A stretch of 48,910 nucleotides of DNA from Beroe ovata (GCA_946803715.1 CAMPET010000005.1:98167-147076); one strand, 5' to 3'; shown: positions 21,104 through 33,318, numbered from the stretch's first letter. Notes: generated by a model not told the origin, from the letters alone. Translations and numbers: made by a program.

Positions 21104-21824
21104 TGCTCCAGCTGCCGCCAAACACGATCTCTCAATTCTCCAGAAATGTAGATCTCCAGGAGCTACTGCCCGCCTGCACTGCTGCTGTTCTTCCAACCTC
21201 CCGAAAAATCTTCTCTCCTCCTTCCTCCCCCTTCAATTTCTGCCCTTTCTGATCCCAGCTGCAGCTCAAACAACGAACAAAAAGAGATAGAATCGGCAGA
21301 AACTACCGTTCAACGAGCTTATTGTAGAATAAATACACGTGTCTTGTCGTCTTCCAAATGATGGGCATCTCTTGTGAAATGCGTAAATCGCCATTTTAGA
21401 TCACGTGACGCTATATATTATGATAACAGTAAAATATAATCACCCAACTAGTCGTTATTGTGCGTTGTGTGTGTGCGATTTCTAAAGATGATCAAGCCAT
21501 CTTCTTTCTTGCTGAACAATTAAGGTCGTAATGAGTGTGATAATCGCAGAAAATGTCGAGAAAGCGTGATTAAAAATGTGGTGAAACACGCCATTAGGCG
21601 ACGCTGGATGCGTGACTAGGCGAGAATAATATGTGTCTGTTTAAACTTTTGCGCTGTTCAGCCTATCATTGACACATCGAGAAAATTTCGGGAATTTCGG
21701 GGTTCCTACCACACGCTTATATATGCAATTGTCGAGGAAAACTTGGCGGTGAATCTAAAGATTTCTCAAAAATCCAAGCATATCCTTATGAAAGAAGTTT
21801 TTTCAAAAGGTACCCCACTAATAC

Positions 21825-21940
21825 CTGCGGAGTGCCGGCAAGCCTGATCTCTTCTTCTTAGGTTGCTGTGAGGTTGAGTGGTTGTTGTCAGATTTGCTGT
21901 TGCTCATGGAGCTCCTTGCTGGTCTGACCAACCGAGACAT
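21825..21940 (-). CDS. Kv gene A alternative first exon 2
   Basis: ATG at 21940-21938 in good context (CCCACCATG), 38 codons plus two bases, ending at CGCAG|GTATTAG (donor at 21824-21823). Phase 2 again. Start MSRLVRPARSSMSNSKS, end QQPKKKRSGLPALR. A Ser/Asn-rich segment precedes a KKKR cluster, the same layout as first exons 3, 5 and 6. Confidence 0.6.
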
Positions 21941-22490
21941 GGTGGGCCCTCACAAACAATCTGTCCACTTTTAACTTCTTTGAGAGATTCAGGTTTCAGT
22001 TTAGCTTTTCAGTATTACTGTTATCACTTGAACTCACTTCTACCAGCTTCTTGTGCTAAATGTCCGTTGGCTCAACAGAAATTATATACAGGGAAAAACT
22101 TCCGAAAAACAACACATGGAAAGGAGAGCATAGTGGAATGAAAGAATGAAAAATAATGCGAAGCATAAAATGAAAAATATGCATGGGTAAGTTTCACATG
22201 AATTGAGGCAGACAAAATTCTTGAAAAGACATGGCGGACTTGTGATCCAAGACAGTGTTTGTGTCATCATATAGTGCTAAGCGCTGGGACCTAATACTAA
22301 AGTGCAAACCGACAAAAGTCATTTTCTGAAAGAGTTTAAACTGTACGATAGGTTGTGGTATGTGCGCGGTGTCTGTTAAAACCTCTCACCCATACCCATT
22401 TACATCAGGTCAACTAGCAAGTTGGTAATGGTATGATAGATGTGGATTATCGGTATTGTGTCAGTTGTTTGTGATACAAAAACATAATTG

Positions 22491-22672
22491 TAGAGTCCCT
22501 CAGTCCTCAGAGTTATTTAGAGAAGCCTAGAGTCCTTTAGAGTTTCTAGAGCCTCTTAGAGTTATCAGGAGTCTCTTATGGTGACCTAGAGTCTCTAAGA
22601 CTTAGGCATACCTACTGTCCCTTAGAGTCACCTAGACTCCATTAGTGTTACCTAGAGTCCCTAGAGTTTTAG
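22491..22672. repeat. TAGAGT minisatellite
   Basis: About ten diverged copies of a CCTAGAGTCCCTTAGAGTTA-like unit in the Kv gene A intron. Confidence 0.85.
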
Positions 22673-23691
22673 AACTGGGCAGCATGACCTGGCAGCTACA
22701 TTTGACATATCTCTCTCAAGAGAAATAAAGTGTCAACTGTCAAAATGCCAGATACGCGCATCGAGATAAGTTACACGTAAAGACAGGAGGTAAGAGGGAA
22801 ATTTAAGCAAGAATATAAAATGAATGGGTATTTGAGACAATATAAGAGGGGATTAAACCGAAACCTTAGAAAATTAATAATCATTAAACAAGCGCTTTTA
22901 TATTAATTTTTGCATTGTTATATTATAAACGAGACTGCAACATCTACAAGACAGTATACACACAACAGTATGAAACAGAAATCAAGATGTTACCTAATAT
23001 TTATTATTACAAACGGAGTTTACATTAAATAAAGCTAGCTTTGTACTATCTAGTCGTTGAGTTAAGGAGGTGATAAAATATTGTGGGGGGGGGGAGGTGA
23101 GTGTGTATGTTTCAATTATTTGACAAGATATATGTACAGTAATGTAAGAGGAAAACACACCCTTAAGAGTGATGTTCCAGCGAAAAGAAATAGCTAATTC
23201 TGGTCATCGTTGATTAATGTTTAGGGTCATTGTTAGTTTAATTCAATAAACTTAGTAATACTCACATACTCACACTAACAAATAGGGTAACATAATAGGT
23301 ATATTAATTCGTCGAAATATAATAAAGTTGACATTTTATGATATAACCTCCGAAATTTTCGGCATAACTAGGAATAAAAAGGAGAAAAATGCGAAGAAGC
23401 TTTTTCCAGGAAAGAACGTTATATTCTGTTTCCCTCGGTGTGAATTATGACACCCATATACTTATAGACACGTGCAATGCCATTGGGATGAGTTATAGAA
23501 ATTTTGTTACTTTAAGGGCACATCTAAAAAATTGTCAATTTGGCCTGCGCCACGCCCATAGAATTTGCAAAAAATCGCTACGATTCTCCCTGTGAATGAC
23601 CACCTAATGCAATAATTTGTGATCCTACATACAAATTATATTCTAACGAAGCCACTACAAATTACAATAACATTTAAAAGGCTGGACTAAC

Positions 23692-23933
23692 TTTTTGGGT
23701 TGCTTAGCCGTGTTGTTAAACATAACCGCGCCCATTTTGAAGATAGGTGGTAGATGTCGAGGCGGGTACTCTGGATGATGCAGAGACGTGGTGGCCACGG
23801 ACGATAGGGCGGAGGATGTGAACGCCACCGCCGTATGTGTGACGGAGTGACGGCCTCCCGGGGGATTCTTTGTTGTCATGGAAACGGTGGCGGTGGCAGA
23901 GTTGTTGTTGCTGTGTTCGCCACAGTTCTTCAT
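23692..23933 (-). CDS. Kv gene A alternative first exon 3
   Basis: ATG at 23933-23931, 80 codons plus two bases, ending at CCCAAAAA|GTTAGT (donor at 23691-23690). Phase 2. Start MKNCGEHSNNNSATATVSM; Ser/Thr/Pro-rich middle; end NNTAKQPKK. An overlapping frame starts one codon earlier in another phase, so the start is not certain. Confidence 0.55.
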
Positions 23934-24369
23934 TCACCCTCTGCGTGTGCAGTCGGTGGAAGTGATAATGAAGAGATTATAACCGGCTCCTCAATCAAGA
24001 TACTATTCGGGGTTTGTCAGTTCAGCATGAAGAAAAACATCACAATAGCAAATATGGGAAAAATGGTAGCTCTTATTCTTTACGCATAAATATGCGTAGG
24101 TATCAGCAGTTTTAAGGCCACAAAGACTATCAAGAAGCACAAAATGTCACTTTTTGCGGGCTAAGTAGCGCACTCATGCCGCATAAATATGAAACGTATT
24201 TTTACACAAGACGACATGCCACGCAGGATTCGTGGGTACATAATATATTAAAATAAGAGTTAAAGTGTGCTATATTTTATGTTATCCTCCTTACAGTTAT
24301 AGGAGCGCGTTACTACTTGCTACTCTACTACAATACACACTACCTAGTTTCATCATCATTGCGCAAAAG

Positions 24370-24782
24370 ATGGCGGAGCTGGAGTCGAAACTCGAAAGTA
24401 AGGATGGGCTGAAGATCGCCCTTCCTTCACTCAAAGCAAAGGTTAATCTCAAATCTGGTCTTATATCAACTTGGATTACTTAAGCTAATTCATTAAATTC
24501 AATACACTTACATATACCTGACACGTATATATTGAATTCCAAGAACTAAGCTTTATGCTATTCAGAGAAAATCTTGTGATTGGACTAAAGTAACTTTTTA
24601 ATTAAAATGATCGAGTATATATCTATTCAATATTAGGAAGACCAATTAAAACGACGGGCAAATACCTACTAAATCCCGAATCGGATCAAGAACGAGCAAA
24701 TATCAGAATCGGGAAGGAAATTCCAAAGGATGGACTACTCTTTGTCGAAAACAAAATGATCTTTACCGTTACGCAGAGATAA
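24370..24782 (+). CDS. Small nested two-exon gene, unidentified
   Basis: Exon 1 starts at ATG 24370 (AAAAGATGGCGG), reading MAELESKLESKDGLKIALP. Exon 2 is 24637-24782, after acceptor CAATATTAG, reading TTGKYLLNPESDQERANIR, then IGKEIPKDGLLFVENK, to TAA. Exon 2 needs a phase-1 donor. Two exist: GTCTTA at 24458 (weak, 77-residue product) or GTAAGG at 24398 (strong, 57 residues). Exon 2 looks like genuine conserved coding sequence, but I cannot name the family. It runs opposite to Kv gene A, between its first exons 3 and 4. Confidence 0.45.
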
Positions 24783-24862
24783 TGGAATGTCACGTGACTT
24801 CGTAGAGGTATTCACGTATTTTATAGATCTTTCGATCAAAAACCAGAACTGCGCGTGAGTAT

Positions 24863-24972
24863 TTGTGTGTGTCTTTGTCTGTGCGTGTCTGTGTGTCTTC
24901 ATCAGTGTGTCTGTGTCTGTGTCCGTGTCTGTTTGTGTGTGCATTTCTATTGGCTTGTTTGTGTGTCTGTCC
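24863..24972. repeat. (GT)n imperfect microsatellite
   Basis: GTGTCTGTGT-type repeats, partly hexanucleotide TGTCTG. Confidence 0.9.
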
Positions 24973-25337
24973 AAATGTATCCCTAATTATCACTACTCAA
25001 AATATTGACGCCTCATCTCATGCCGCTATACTTATCATAACGACACATATACACACACTAATATAAAATATACACGACAATCATGACTTGTCACCACCCT
25101 AGCATAATGTGCTACATCCCCTCTCTCCCTCCCTCCTTCTCCATCCACTAGTGATCAATGTTATAAACACTACAACAACAACTCAACAGTCTGACACATG
25201 TTATGACAGTTAGAGTCTGACTCATGACAGATCAAGTGAAAGCAAATAGTCATAACTTTGACTTTCCTCAGTATATTCAAGAGAGCATCAGGAACTATAA
25301 GCATATACAGCAACGTCACTTTCTTGAGGGAACTTAC

Positions 25338-25537
25338 CCGCTGCCCTCCCTGCATTTGCGAACACAGAGCAGGTTGTTAAGGTGGGAGTTGTCGTTGCTA
25401 TGGTGGGAGCAACTGTTGCCACCACCGCCACCGCCACCACCACCGAAGTGTGCCGCCTCCTCCAAACTGATATCCGCATTGATACACTCAGCCGCATACC
25501 TGACACGACTCAGGCACGGGGACCGGGCAACATGCAT
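25338..25537 (-). CDS. Kv gene A alternative first exon 4
   Basis: ATG at 25537-25535, 66 codons plus two bases, ending at a consensus donor GGCAGCGG|GTAAGT (25337-25336). Phase 2. Start MHVARSPCLSRVRYAAEC, then a run of nine glycines, Asn/Ser/His-rich text, end LCVRKCREGSG. The donor is the strongest of the set. Confidence 0.6.
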
Positions 25538-25573
25538 CAAACTCTTCGAGATTATTATTTAGGAGAGCTATCG

Positions 25574-25671
25574 GGTATTATACGGGGAGGTTGCTATGCC
25601 GCTATGGGTATAGGGGAGGTTGCTATGGGGTATTATATGTGGAGGTTGCTATGGGTATAGGGGAGGTTGAA
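25574..25671. repeat. Minisatellite GGGGAGGTTGCTATGGGTAT
   Basis: Four to five imperfect units of about 20-25 bp with GGAGGTTGCTATG as the core. Confidence 0.85.
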
Positions 25672-27283
25672 ATCGGGCATTGGTTGCTAAAGGTTGTCGA
25701 GTAAGTTGCTTTGAGAGATCAAGTACGATACTTATCAGTTTAGTTGCATTTTATGATACTGGAATCAATTCATAAATGGACGATGTACGAAATAGAAATA
25801 TTCATCGAAGTAAATGTTAAGTAACCCGAATTAAGCGACCATCAAGGTGTCAGGTGTGATAAATTGAGGTGTGAAGTATGCAAAAATGGGGTAAAATTCC
25901 TCGCCCATTATACGGTTTCGGGAGAACCGCCATACAGTGATGATGAATTATCGATATTGGGAAGTCGCGATAGGCTGGGTGTCGCAGGAGTAACTCCAGC
26001 GGGTGTATTATTCCTGCAGGAACGTGTAAAACTGAAGATGGATCAGTGGATCTTGCGACAACCCATCCACCCACAGGTGGATTTAATGGGTTAGAGGACT
26101 TGTTACCGAATTTAGATACACTGAAGAATGTTGCAAAGTAGGTATACATACAGATGACAAGAAGCGAATTTCCATCCTATACCTATAATAGCAAACTAGG
26201 TCGCATTGCGACCTATGCGCGATCTTTGCCGGCAATTTTCACCATATCATGACTAGCTGTAGTTTGTGCTGCAAGTGCTGACAAATGCATATTTTCAAAA
26301 TGTAACCTGTAGTCATATTGAAGTCGCCGAGTTATTATTTCAACAGCGATACAGAAACCGTTGACACCAGTATCATCTGTTGACACCAGTTTTCACTATA
26401 GCGCAAAATCAAATGATATGATCGCAGAGGCTTTTACAGTACGATTATCATTTGTACTAGTGGCTTGACACCACTGAGCACTAGCAATAACGGATGGAAT
26501 ACAGACCAGCAAATAAACCAGAATATCAGTTGCGATTTGAAACCTGGCTCTATCATACATTTTACTATTGCACTTCCTCTATACAAATTTCCTGATAATC
26601 TTGGCGCACACCCAGTAGGTGTCACCCGCCCCACCCCCTCTTGCCACATATGTATGTGCTGTGATATTACAATTACTACCACACAAAAAGGGGGCGTTGA
26701 GACCCTCCATTGTAAGGAACTCTCCGTAATTGCTACAGACAGATCAAGGCAGGAAATTTGGCTAGAGACCGATTTATAACACATACAGCTCTACGTGTAC
26801 CGTGCTCCTTTATAATAAAAACACCTAGATCGTGTCACATTGGTAAAGGAGTAACAAAACGAGAGGTGTCAACGCATGCAAATTACCTGATCCCACGAAA
26901 TATAAAGGAATGTAGATGTAGAGCGATTGCTGCCAAGTGTCAAAGTATAATACGGTTGTGTGTGTGTTTGTATGTGCACAGGGCTCACTATACTGGACTA
27001 GCAGATAGACAATAGAACAATAGGTGTCCAAGAAGCAAGAGAGGAGAAGAGGAGTGGAGTTTTGAGGGGATGGAGAGAGAGAAGTGGTGGAGGCGAGAGA
27101 GTGAGTGTATTATAAAGCAACTCGGCGAATCTTCTCCATGTATTGTTCAAGAAAGAAAGAAAGAGAGAGGGGGAGATTCGTGTAACAAGAGGATTTTGAG
27201 GTAGCAAGGGGGAGTGGTGGTTCAACTAAGCTGCAGCTCACTGATCATAGCTCGAGTATTGCACTTTTACACTCGCACACACA

Positions 27284-27433
27284 CTCACTCACTTACCCAC
27301 ACTGTGTGAGTGAGTGAGTGCCACACACGCAGAAACACACACACACACACACACGCAAACACACACACGCACATCAACTCACTTACCCACACTGCGTGGG
27401 TGACTGAGTGTCACACACGCAGACACACACGCA

Positions 27434-27470
<37 letters not shown>

Positions 27471-27474
27471 TATT
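27284..27474. repeat. Duplicated hairpin unit inside (CA)n DNA
   Basis: CACTCACTCACTTACCCACA followed by CTGTGTGAGTGAGTGAGTG forms an inverted repeat at 27284-27320. A diverged second copy lies at 27375-27410. Each is followed by CCACACACGCAGA or TCACACACGCAGA and CA runs. Confidence 0.8.
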
Positions 27475-27635
27475 GTGTCCATAGATTGCTGCAGAAAAGA
27501 CCGATCCTGGCCAGACAAAACATCGTACAGCAGAGACCGTGCACAATTGGCAGACTGGTGAAGAAATAAATGAGGATAGGTATGAAAATATAGAATGAAA
27601 GCTAAATTATGGTGAATAATAATTGAGAAACTAAC

Positions 27636-27787
27636 TTTTTCCTCTTTTTAGCAGCAAGAGCATCGTCAGCGTCTCCATCAGACAGCTGATTCGGAGGATG
27701 ATGGTGGTGTTGCTCAGACGAGTGGAGGTTATTCCTGCCCACACTACTTCCAACAAACATCACGGCTGCAGCTGAGGATCCGGCCAT
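27636..27787 (-). CDS. Kv gene A alternative first exon 5
   Basis: ATG at 27787-27785 (good context, GCCATGG on the opposite strand), 50 codons plus two bases, ending at GGAAAAA|GTTAGT (donor 27635-27634). Phase 2. Start MAGSSAAAVMFVGSSVGR, a hydrophobic start then basic residue reminiscent of Kv inactivation-ball peptides; middle has four His; end ALAAKKRKK. The frame stays open upstream into microsatellite DNA, which I do not count as coding. Confidence 0.6.
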
Positions 27788-27835
27788 GGTGGTGGAGCTG
27801 GTAGTTGCTGGTCTCGGAGATGGTACACTGGTACA

Positions 27836-27900
27836 CTTGTGTGTGTGTGTCTTGTGTTGCTGGTAACTGATACACTGGTGTGTGTGTGTGTGTCTTGTGT
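27836..27900. repeat. (GT)n microsatellite with CTTGTGTTGCTGGTA repeats
   Basis: Two to three copies of a unit containing TGTCTTGTGTTGCTGGTA with GT runs between. Confidence 0.8.
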
Positions 27901-28507
27901 TGCTGGTACACTGGTAACTGGCTGGTATTTGAGTCTTGTGGACTGCTATATAGAGCGGGGCTTTCAGTGGTGTCAAAGATCAAGGTTGTTTCTAACACAA
28001 AAACGAAGGGAAATTTGTGAGAAATTCACTTCCAAGACGAGCATTGCAACTACGATTACCAAGACAAGCATTGTAATTGTAGAAAAGATTGAAATGCTTC
28101 CCTCAAGAACAGTTGAATTTTTACCGAGCGACTTTGGAAATATGCGCCTGCGATATGGCCTCTAAAACAGACAGAAAACTCACGCTCACAAGATAAATGA
28201 TCTGTCTAAATGAAACGTGATCAGGAGTAATCCCTGGCAAAATTCCAAATTATTTCCAGTAGGGCTGAAAGATCGAATCTTAAAACTTCCCCGAACAAAT
28301 GAAGCGTAGAGTTAACAAAGCGCAGCGAAAAATCTGTGAAAAGGAAGAAATTCAGCAAGAACACAAGGGAGTTAAATTAAAAGTGAATATTTTCAGTGAA
28401 CGTCGAAGTGCGTTATACCGTGTACAGTTCAGGAAACGTTCACGTGACTCGGCATATCACGTGACATTGACGCGAGAAAAGTGCAAACAAGGGCAGGCGC
28501 GCGCGGG

Positions 28508-28618
28508 GGTAGCAGACACACAGTACACACGCACACATACGCACACACACACATACGCACACACACACGCACACAGACGCAAAGAACACACACACACACA
28601 CAGAAACACACACACACG
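28508..28618. repeat. (CA)n microsatellite
   Basis: ACACAC runs with periodic ATACGC and CAGA interruptions. Confidence 0.9.
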
Positions 28619-30351
28619 TTTATGTACATGCAGGCCGATAAAAATAATTCTAATCGAGGAGAAAACGTTTATAATTATGTCGGACATACTGCTGATAATA
28701 TGTCAGACGACTTAACGCCTTTTAAAAGTGCACATTCTACTATAGGTTCCCAGAATCCACCAGAGTCAGACATGGCAGGTATAATATCTCTGGGTCACAA
28801 CTAAAACCTATATCCTATAGCTTAATAACCTAGGCTATTTCTGTATAATATATGGCAGATAATGAGGGGGTAGCAGAGAATCTGGTAAAAGCCACGTTCA
28901 AACCCGCACTTACAACTCATACTTGTCAGACATACTTGTCTTGCAATAATTTTTGAGACTTCTGCCTTCCCATGCTTCTCCCAGATAATCATGCTAGATG
29001 AAATGAACTCGTGCAGACCCATGATTTCATACTAGGGAACAACCGAAACGACTGGTATGAGGCACTTGGGAGCCTTACCACTCCCTTTTGGTGTTTATTT
29101 GCACATGGTTCACAATCAATGACAATGGTGCCTGAATGTATTACCTCCATTTTATCTGCTCCATCTTCTGTCGTTCCGACCACATCCTGAATACGCGACC
29201 ACCGTTCGAACAGAGAGGAGTATCATCCATTTCTCGCTTCTACAAATCACGTACTTTCCCGAACAAAAAGACGACAAATTTAACACGAAAAACGTTCATT
29301 CGATAATCCCGTCCGCCAGTTTTTGTATAAATCATGCGAGAGTGAGACTTGGTATTTGGGAAGGATTTCTCAAGTGTTGACGGAGAAAGATCAGGGCTGT
29401 CTTGTCTTCATTCCGGGAAACACGGTGCGCGGCTCAGAAATGGTGTATTTATGAGTGAGAGAAGGGTGAGACGCATGATGCTTAGTGCAGACAACACTGT
29501 TGATCGATATAGTTCGCTTAAACACTCCTTACTCTCCAAACACATGAACAGACTTTAATTCGTCAAGAATGTTTGAGTAACTCAACTGTCATGCGATGGA
29601 TGTTCTACAACCACATACCACATATACCCTATGATAGATAGCCTTTAAAATGATGAATACGTCATGATGATATCCACTCCTGACGTCCAAGTCCTATAGT
29701 AGAATGATATCAATAACGGATATCGACGATTATCAAAAACACATCAAACATTGAGTCAAAGAGTCTCCGAAATCCTCGACAAGCAATATAACATTAACGA
29801 GATATTTTGACAATGTAATTATAGAGCAGTGACAGACCACAGTGTAATTAGTAATTGAGCATGACAGTGAGTGAGCGCATGTAATTCATAGTGACCGTGG
29901 TAGTGTCTCGGTAACACTGCCACTTGGGCATTGTTAGTGGTCGTATGATAATCAACACTAAATCATACACAAAGTCACAAAGAGTGTGCAATAAACTTTA
30001 CATTTAACATCTCGGCTGCAATTTGTCAGATTAAGTAATCTTCCTTCTGCTCCTGCAGTAGCATGACATTGACTAACAAGATGAGTCGGCTTTGAGCTTT
30101 TGAGGGTTAGATATTGCGGACTTTAAGATAAATCATGTAAACTCGAAAGTGATACGGGAGGGGGTACTATAATGTGCATCACAATATTCTCTTGATCTTA
30201 TGGTGTCATTGATCGCATTTCCCAAATTTGTGTAAGCCTCGACATAACGAGAAAATAATGGTTCTGACTACTAAAGATCACTATATAAGGAGGTGTCATT
30301 ACATAGTGCATCATATAATGTAGCAATACACAGAGTGAAATGGTGATTATC

Positions 30352-30426
30352 AGGTTTAGGGAAATGGCGGATAAGTAAGTATTAGGTTTAGGGAAATGGT
30401 GGATAAGTAAGTATTAGGTTTAAGGA
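30352..30426. repeat. 32-bp tandem repeat, about 2.3 copies
   Basis: Unit AGGTTTAGGGAAATGGCGGA plus TAAGTAAGTATT, two near-identical full copies and a partial third. Confidence 0.85.
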
Positions 30427-31837
30427 TATGTATTGGTTTGAGAGTATCCTAATTTGAGTGTGATGTGAGGGAGAGAGCGGGAAAGTTAGAGGGTAAAAGA
30501 AAACTTGAGAGATGTGAGATTGGGATGTACAAACTCCCATCTCACAGTCAGTGAGTGTGTGTGTGTGTGTGTGTTTGTGTGTAAGTGCGGGGAGAGAATG
30601 AGACACTATATTATATGTGAGCGATTGTTATGCATGTATGTGATTACATAGGGGCGAGTGGGGGCGTATGTGAACAGTATCATTATGTACCAATCACCCA
30701 ATTACACTCATACAATTCATGACCGACGCCCTCTCTTGATCACCCCCACCCTTCCCCATTCCCCCATTCCCCCAAGTTGCATAGTGAATTTGCATAAATG
30801 AGAGTTAACTTATGGTCAAAATATCGCACGCGGGATATTGAATTCATAGATTTCGGCAGTGTTCGAGCCCTTAAGTTAATAATAGAGCTAGATTTAGTAG
30901 ACTTAATCAGTCTAAATTTTCTCAGTCTAAATTTTCTCATGTGAAAAATTAAAGATCTAACAAATGGCATAGGATTGTAGGCATTATCGCCGAAGGAGTA
31001 ACGAAAATAATGGAATCCTCAGTGTTTGAAACATTTCCACAAGGCTCAGAAATTTGAACGTGGTCAAGACTGTGGAAGTGGACGTAGATGTAATGAGAAA
31101 ATTTGTCTGTGGACATCATGTAAATCGGTGATCACATGAAAAAGCAAGACATTTAAGTAGATTACACTTGAGAGCACAGACTGTCCAGCATGATAATATA
31201 GAACGCAGTCACTTGCCCATACTACATAGAGGCCGTTAGAGGCTGCAGCCTTATCAACACTTTGTGCTATAAACACTTCTTATAAATCGATTGATAAGTT
31301 ACAAAGTGTCTCGGAAAGTGACAATAATTGATGGGACATAATCACTTGGTAATTGTATTATATTGATCACTTGGCGAACTTAATTGATTTCTTCCTGTGA
31401 TGTGCTCGAACAAAATTCAGTACTAATCCAGGTACGATTGCAGATTCGTCACTGGTCTCACGGAGGGTCATATCCAATACACAGATTGATAGGAATATAC
31501 TGAATATATATAACCAATTTAGTAATATAGTACGATTGAGACCATTATAGTTCTCAATTTGAGTCCCACGGCTATAATCGAAGCGTTCCAGCCCGTAGCT
31601 TGATACAATAAGAGAACAATAAACACGGTCACTTTACTTGCTTACGCACTATCATTTCAGGGGTGCTCTTATGTCCATGACAGTCGATTTGAGACGGTAT
31701 CAGAGGTATATGGAACAAAGAAGACGTTAAAGACATACTCTGCGTTTTATTCCTCAAGAGCTGTTGAAAATAACCATAATGTGATTAGAGACTTTTTCCT
31801 ATAAAAAGACGTTTTAAGAAAGTATAAAAACACTCAC

Positions 31838-31992
31838 ATGATTTCGTATTCAGGCAGGTTATCACCACCTGTTCCCAGTCTGCCATTGTTGGGGAGCTTC
31901 TTCCGCTTCTTGGTGGTCTGCTCTGCTTTACTCCCCCCTCCAAAACTGTTCCCAAGCTGGTCTAAATCGATACCAGTTCCCCGTTTAAACAT
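31838..31992 (-). CDS. Kv gene A alternative first exon 6 (most distal)
   Basis: ATG at 31992-31990, 51 codons plus two bases, ending at AAATCAT|GTGAGTG (donor 31837-31836, strong). Phase 2. Start MFKRGTGIDLDQLGNSFGG, then TTKKRKKLPNNGRLG, end NLPEYEI. The KKRKKLP segment parallels PKKKRSGLP of first exon 2, suggesting descent by exon duplication. Confidence 0.6.
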
Positions 31993-32524
31993 GGTCGCAT
32001 TTCGCTGTGGGAATATTTAGTATTGACTTGATAAGGGATGGTCTTTGAGGGAACATGGGGGTTATTCAGTTTGGGTTCGCCAATGGTCAGCAGGGGGTTA
32101 ACGGGGTTGCCATAACGACTCATGATATACTTTGATTCAAGCAAAATAATGAAGATAGCGATATATAATACTATTTCACATCGCATTGACGCACGATCAC
32201 AGATCAATGTTATCTCTTCTAAGAAGAAGTTACTTGATGATTCTTCAGTTTGAGGTGACAATAGTCAACAACGCGAAAAAAGACACGTTGTGGCCAGCAA
32301 TCCTACCTGTGATTGCCACCAACTACGAAGTATATATGCACACTTGATCACGAGGACATAAAATATCACTATTCATGTATCACTTTTCATGATCAAGGAG
32401 CTAGATCAATGATATGAAGGAGTAAAACTACAGTGTTATACTGGAGAAGTAACTTGATTTTATGAAGGAGTAAATGTAACGTTGACATTACAGTTCAATT
32501 ACGCAAGGACACACTCACACCCAC

Positions 32525-33318
32525 ATACACCCACATACACACACACTTACTGTTGAAGTGGTAATGTCAGTGGTAACATAACCAGGCGTGTTAGAGTAAG
32601 GATCGGCGAATTGCGAATTGTCAGGTGGTATATACTATTATAGCAGTGAATTATGGAGGTGTTCGTCAATAACAACTGACGTCACCGCAAACTGCCACTT
32701 GTGACAGTGCCAACTGCCACTTATGACAGTCGATACCAGGTGAAGAGGGCTGCAAGCTGTCTGTGTCTCTTGAACTAAAGCAATTGAATTATGAACCTAT
32801 CCCAGACAAATCACAATATAGGAAGCTGGAAGGTACCTAAAGGATATAGGAAATATTGCCCGTAGAACAAAATGCGAAACTGTGCACTTTAAACTAAAGT
32901 CTAGCAGCTGTTACTATATTTTGGAAAGCGCNCACACACACACATACACACACACTTACTGTTGAAGTGGTAATGTCAGTGGTAACATATAACCAGGCGT
33001 GTTAGAGTAAGGATCGGCAAATTGCGAATTGTCAGGTGGTATATACTATAACAGTGAATTGTGGAGGTGCTCGTCAATAACAACTGACGTCACCGCAAAC
33101 TGTCATTTATGACAGTGCCAACTGCCACTTACGACAGTCGATACCAGGTGAAAAGGGCTGCAAGCTGTCTGTGTCTCTTGAACTAAAGCAATTGAAATTA
33201 TGAACCTGTCCCAGACAATTCACAAGGTACCTATAGGAAATATTGCCCGTAGAACAAAATGCGAAACTGTGCACTTTAAACCAAAGTCTAGCAGCTGTTA
33301 CTATATTTTGGAAAGCGC
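32525..33318. repeat. Direct duplication of about 400 bp flanking an N
   Basis: Copy 1 (32525-32931) and copy 2 (about 32937-33318) both start in CACATACAC DNA, run through ACTTACTGTTGAAGTGGTAA and end at TTTTGGAAAGCGC. They differ by few substitutions and a 22-bp deletion in copy 2. A single N at 32932 separates them. Confidence 0.92.

Larger units (their letters stand above)
17641..31837. other. Large 5' intron space of Kv gene A
   Basis: AT-rich DNA between the shared linker exon and the farthest candidate first exon. Besides the six first exons and the two plus-strand candidates listed separately, it holds microsatellites and minisatellites. The stretches 18536-21020, 21941-23691, 25864-27280, 27900-28500 and 28620-31837 gave no exon I can support. 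Confidence 0.6.

Noticed and set aside
25864-26094. Plus-strand frame with DDELSILGSRDRLGVAG
   Set aside because: Looks somewhat protein-like, but the opposite strand is open too and no splice sites or family could be assigned.
28429-28715. Frames rich in THTH or VCVC
   Set aside because: They translate a CA microsatellite.
29053-29183. Minus-strand frame with a GTAAGG donor
   Set aside because: Donor is in phase 0 and the frame starts at GTG, not ATG; no match to the array.
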